This document shows positions 5,785 through 6,881 of a stretch of DNA of 6,881 nt, piece after piece. The position numbers were made by a program, and so were the translations under genes. The stretch is taken from the NCBI GenBank assembly GCA_014377915.1, contig JACMOT010000234.1, positions 1 to 6,881 on the forward strand. Reading direction: 5' to 3'. Below the pieces are notes generated by a model that was not told where the DNA came from, did not search any database, and saw only the letters and a list, made by a program, of their open reading frames with translations. The stretch's first letter is position 1, and every line of letters starts with the position of its first letter. The stretch comes from Tardiphaga sp. Lineage in GTDB: Bacteria > Pseudomonadota > Alphaproteobacteria > Rhizobiales > Xanthobacteraceae.

Positions 5785-6881
5785 TTATTGATAGATCGGG
5801 AAACGGTCGGTGAGCGCCCGCACCTTCAGTTTGACCGCGGCCTCGACCAGCGGCGCGCTGCCGTCGCCGGACTGCGCCACCGCGCTCAGCACTTCCGCGA
5901 TCATCTCGCCGGTCTGCTTGAACTCGGCGATGCCGAAACCGCGCGTGGTCGCCGCCGGCGTGCCGAGACGGATGCCCGAGGTCACCCACGGCTTCTCCGG
6001 ATCATAGGGTACGCCGTTCTTGTTGCAGGTGATGCCGGCGCGGACCAGCGCCTTTTCGGACACATTGCCCTTCAGGCCCTTTGGCCTGAGATCGACCAGC
6101 ATCAGATGATTGTCGGTGCCGCCGGAGACGATGTCGTAGCCCTGGGCGCGCAGCGTTTCGGCCAGCGCCTTGGCGTTCTCGACGACGTTGCGGGCATAGA
6201 CCTTGAAGTCGGGCTGCAGCGCTTCGCGGAACGCAATCGCCTTGGCGGCGATGACATGCATCAGCGGGCCGCCCTGCAGGCCGGGGAAGATCGCCGAATT
6301 GAACTTCTTGGCCAGCGCCTCGTCATTGGTGAGGATCAGACCACCGCGCGGGCCGCGCAGCGACTTGTGCGTGGTGGTGGTGGTGACATGGGCGTAGGGC
6401 ACCGGCGAGGCGTGCACGCCGCCGGCGACCAGGCCGGCGAAATGTGCCATGTCGACCAGCAGATAGGCGCCGACGCTGTCGGCGATCTCACGGAAGCGCT
6501 TGAAATCCCAGCTGCGCGAATAGGCCGAGCCGCCGGCGATGATCAGCTTCGGCTTCACTTCCTCGGCCTGTTTGGCGATCGCATCCATGTCGAGAAGCTG
6601 ATCGTCCTGGCGCACGGTGTAATGCGCCGGCTTGAACCACTTGCCGGACATGTTGACCGGCGAGCCATGGGTGAGATGGCCGCCGGCGGCGAGGTCGAGG
6701 CCCATGAAGGTATCGCCGGGCTGCAGCAGCGCCAGCAACACCGCCTGGTTCATCTGACTGCCGGAGTTCGGCTGCACGTTGGCAAAGCCCGCGCCGAACA
6801 GCTTCTTGGCGCGCTCGATCGCCAGATTTTCGGCAATGTCGACGAACTCGCAGCCGCCGTAATAGCGCGCGCCCGGATAGC
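5785..6881 (-). CDS. glyA: Serine hydroxymethyltransferase, N-terminus cut off by the window
   Basis: GlyA is a cytoplasmic PLP enzyme that converts serine plus tetrahydrofolate to glycine plus 5,10-methylenetetrahydrofolate, the main one-carbon source. The visible 364 residues begin at [14 protein letters not shown], so about 65-70 N-terminal residues of the usual roughly 430 lie beyond position 6881. Motifs seen are [46 protein letters not shown] (the Asp contacting the PLP ring nitrogen) and [17 protein letters not shown], whose Lys codon at 6366-6364 holds the PLP. Further on are [11 protein letters not shown], a [13 protein letters not shown] segment and a [11 protein letters not shown] segment. 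The stop is TAA at 5787-5785. It is upstream of nrdR on the same strand with 35 bp between, so co-transcription is likely. Confidence 0.97.
   Translation of the reverse strand, partial: YPGARYYGGCEFVDIAENLAIERAKKLFGAGFANVQPNSGSQMNQAVLLALLQPGDTFMGLDLAAGGHLTHGSPVNMSGKWFKPAHYTVRQDDQLLDMDAIAKQAEEVKPKLIIAGGSAYSRSWDFKRFREIADSVGAYLLVDMAHFAGLVAGGVHASPVPYAHVTTTTTHKSLRGPRGGLILTNDEALAKKFNSAIFPGLQGGPLMHVIAAKAIAFREALQPDFKVYARNVVENAKALAETLRAQGYDIVSGGTDNHLMLVDLRPKGLKGNVSEKALVRAGITCNKNGVPYDPEKPWVTSGIRLGTPAATTRGFGIAEFKQTGEMIAEVLSAVAQSGDGSAPLVEAAVKLKVRALTDRFPIYQ

Noticed and set aside
6364..6381. Run of GTG triplets in glyA
   Set aside because: It encodes the conserved threonine run just before the PLP lysine of serine hydroxymethyltransferase, so it is functional coding sequence, not a microsatellite.

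Overview
The window looks like an ordinary core-chromosome segment of an alphaproteobacterium. The best guess is the Bradyrhizobium/Rhodopseudomonas/Nitrobacter group (Nitrobacteraceae). The reasons are high G+C, the gene order glyA-nrdR-ribD-ribE-ribH-nusB-thiL-hppA, protein sequences close to what I remember for that group, and two palindromic intergenic repeats of types I recall from those genomes. The family is inferred from memory, not from a search. All eight genes lie on the minus strand, so transcription runs from right (6881) to left (1).

Layout in transcription order: glyA (serine hydroxymethyltransferase, N-terminus outside the window); nrdR (repressor of ribonucleotide reductase genes), 35 bp later; ribD (bifunctional deaminase/reductase), overlapping nrdR by 4 bp as ATGA; a 95-bp gap filled by a large palindromic repeat; ribE (riboflavin synthase); an 82-bp gap with a possible promoter; ribH (lumazine synthase); nusB (antitermination factor), which follows the ribH stop codon almost directly; a 113-bp gap with a second, different palindromic repeat; thiL (thiamine-monophosphate kinase); a 166-bp gap with a terminator-like hairpin; and the N-terminal half of hppA (membrane-bound pyrophosphatase), which runs off the left edge.

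Together the genes cover three of the later steps of riboflavin synthesis (RibD, RibH, RibE), the last step of thiamine diphosphate synthesis (ThiL), one-carbon supply (GlyA), dNTP control (NrdR), rRNA transcription (NusB) and pyrophosphate-driven ion pumping (HppA). No ribA or ribB, FMN or TPP riboswitch, tRNA, rRNA, CRISPR array or transposase is visible. No stretch over 300 bases lacks a gene.

I found no evidence of a new biological system. The points that deserve a second look are: (1) a roughly 46-bp patch in hppA (358-403) where conserved active-site codons are replaced by G/C-rich sequence with one extra base, probably a sequence error but otherwise a knockout; (2) a perfect 9-bp stem that buries most of the ribD start codon at the nrdR/ribD overlap; and (3) the two long palindromes in the ribD-ribE and nusB-thiL gaps, one of which makes a spurious N-terminal extension of thiL look open.
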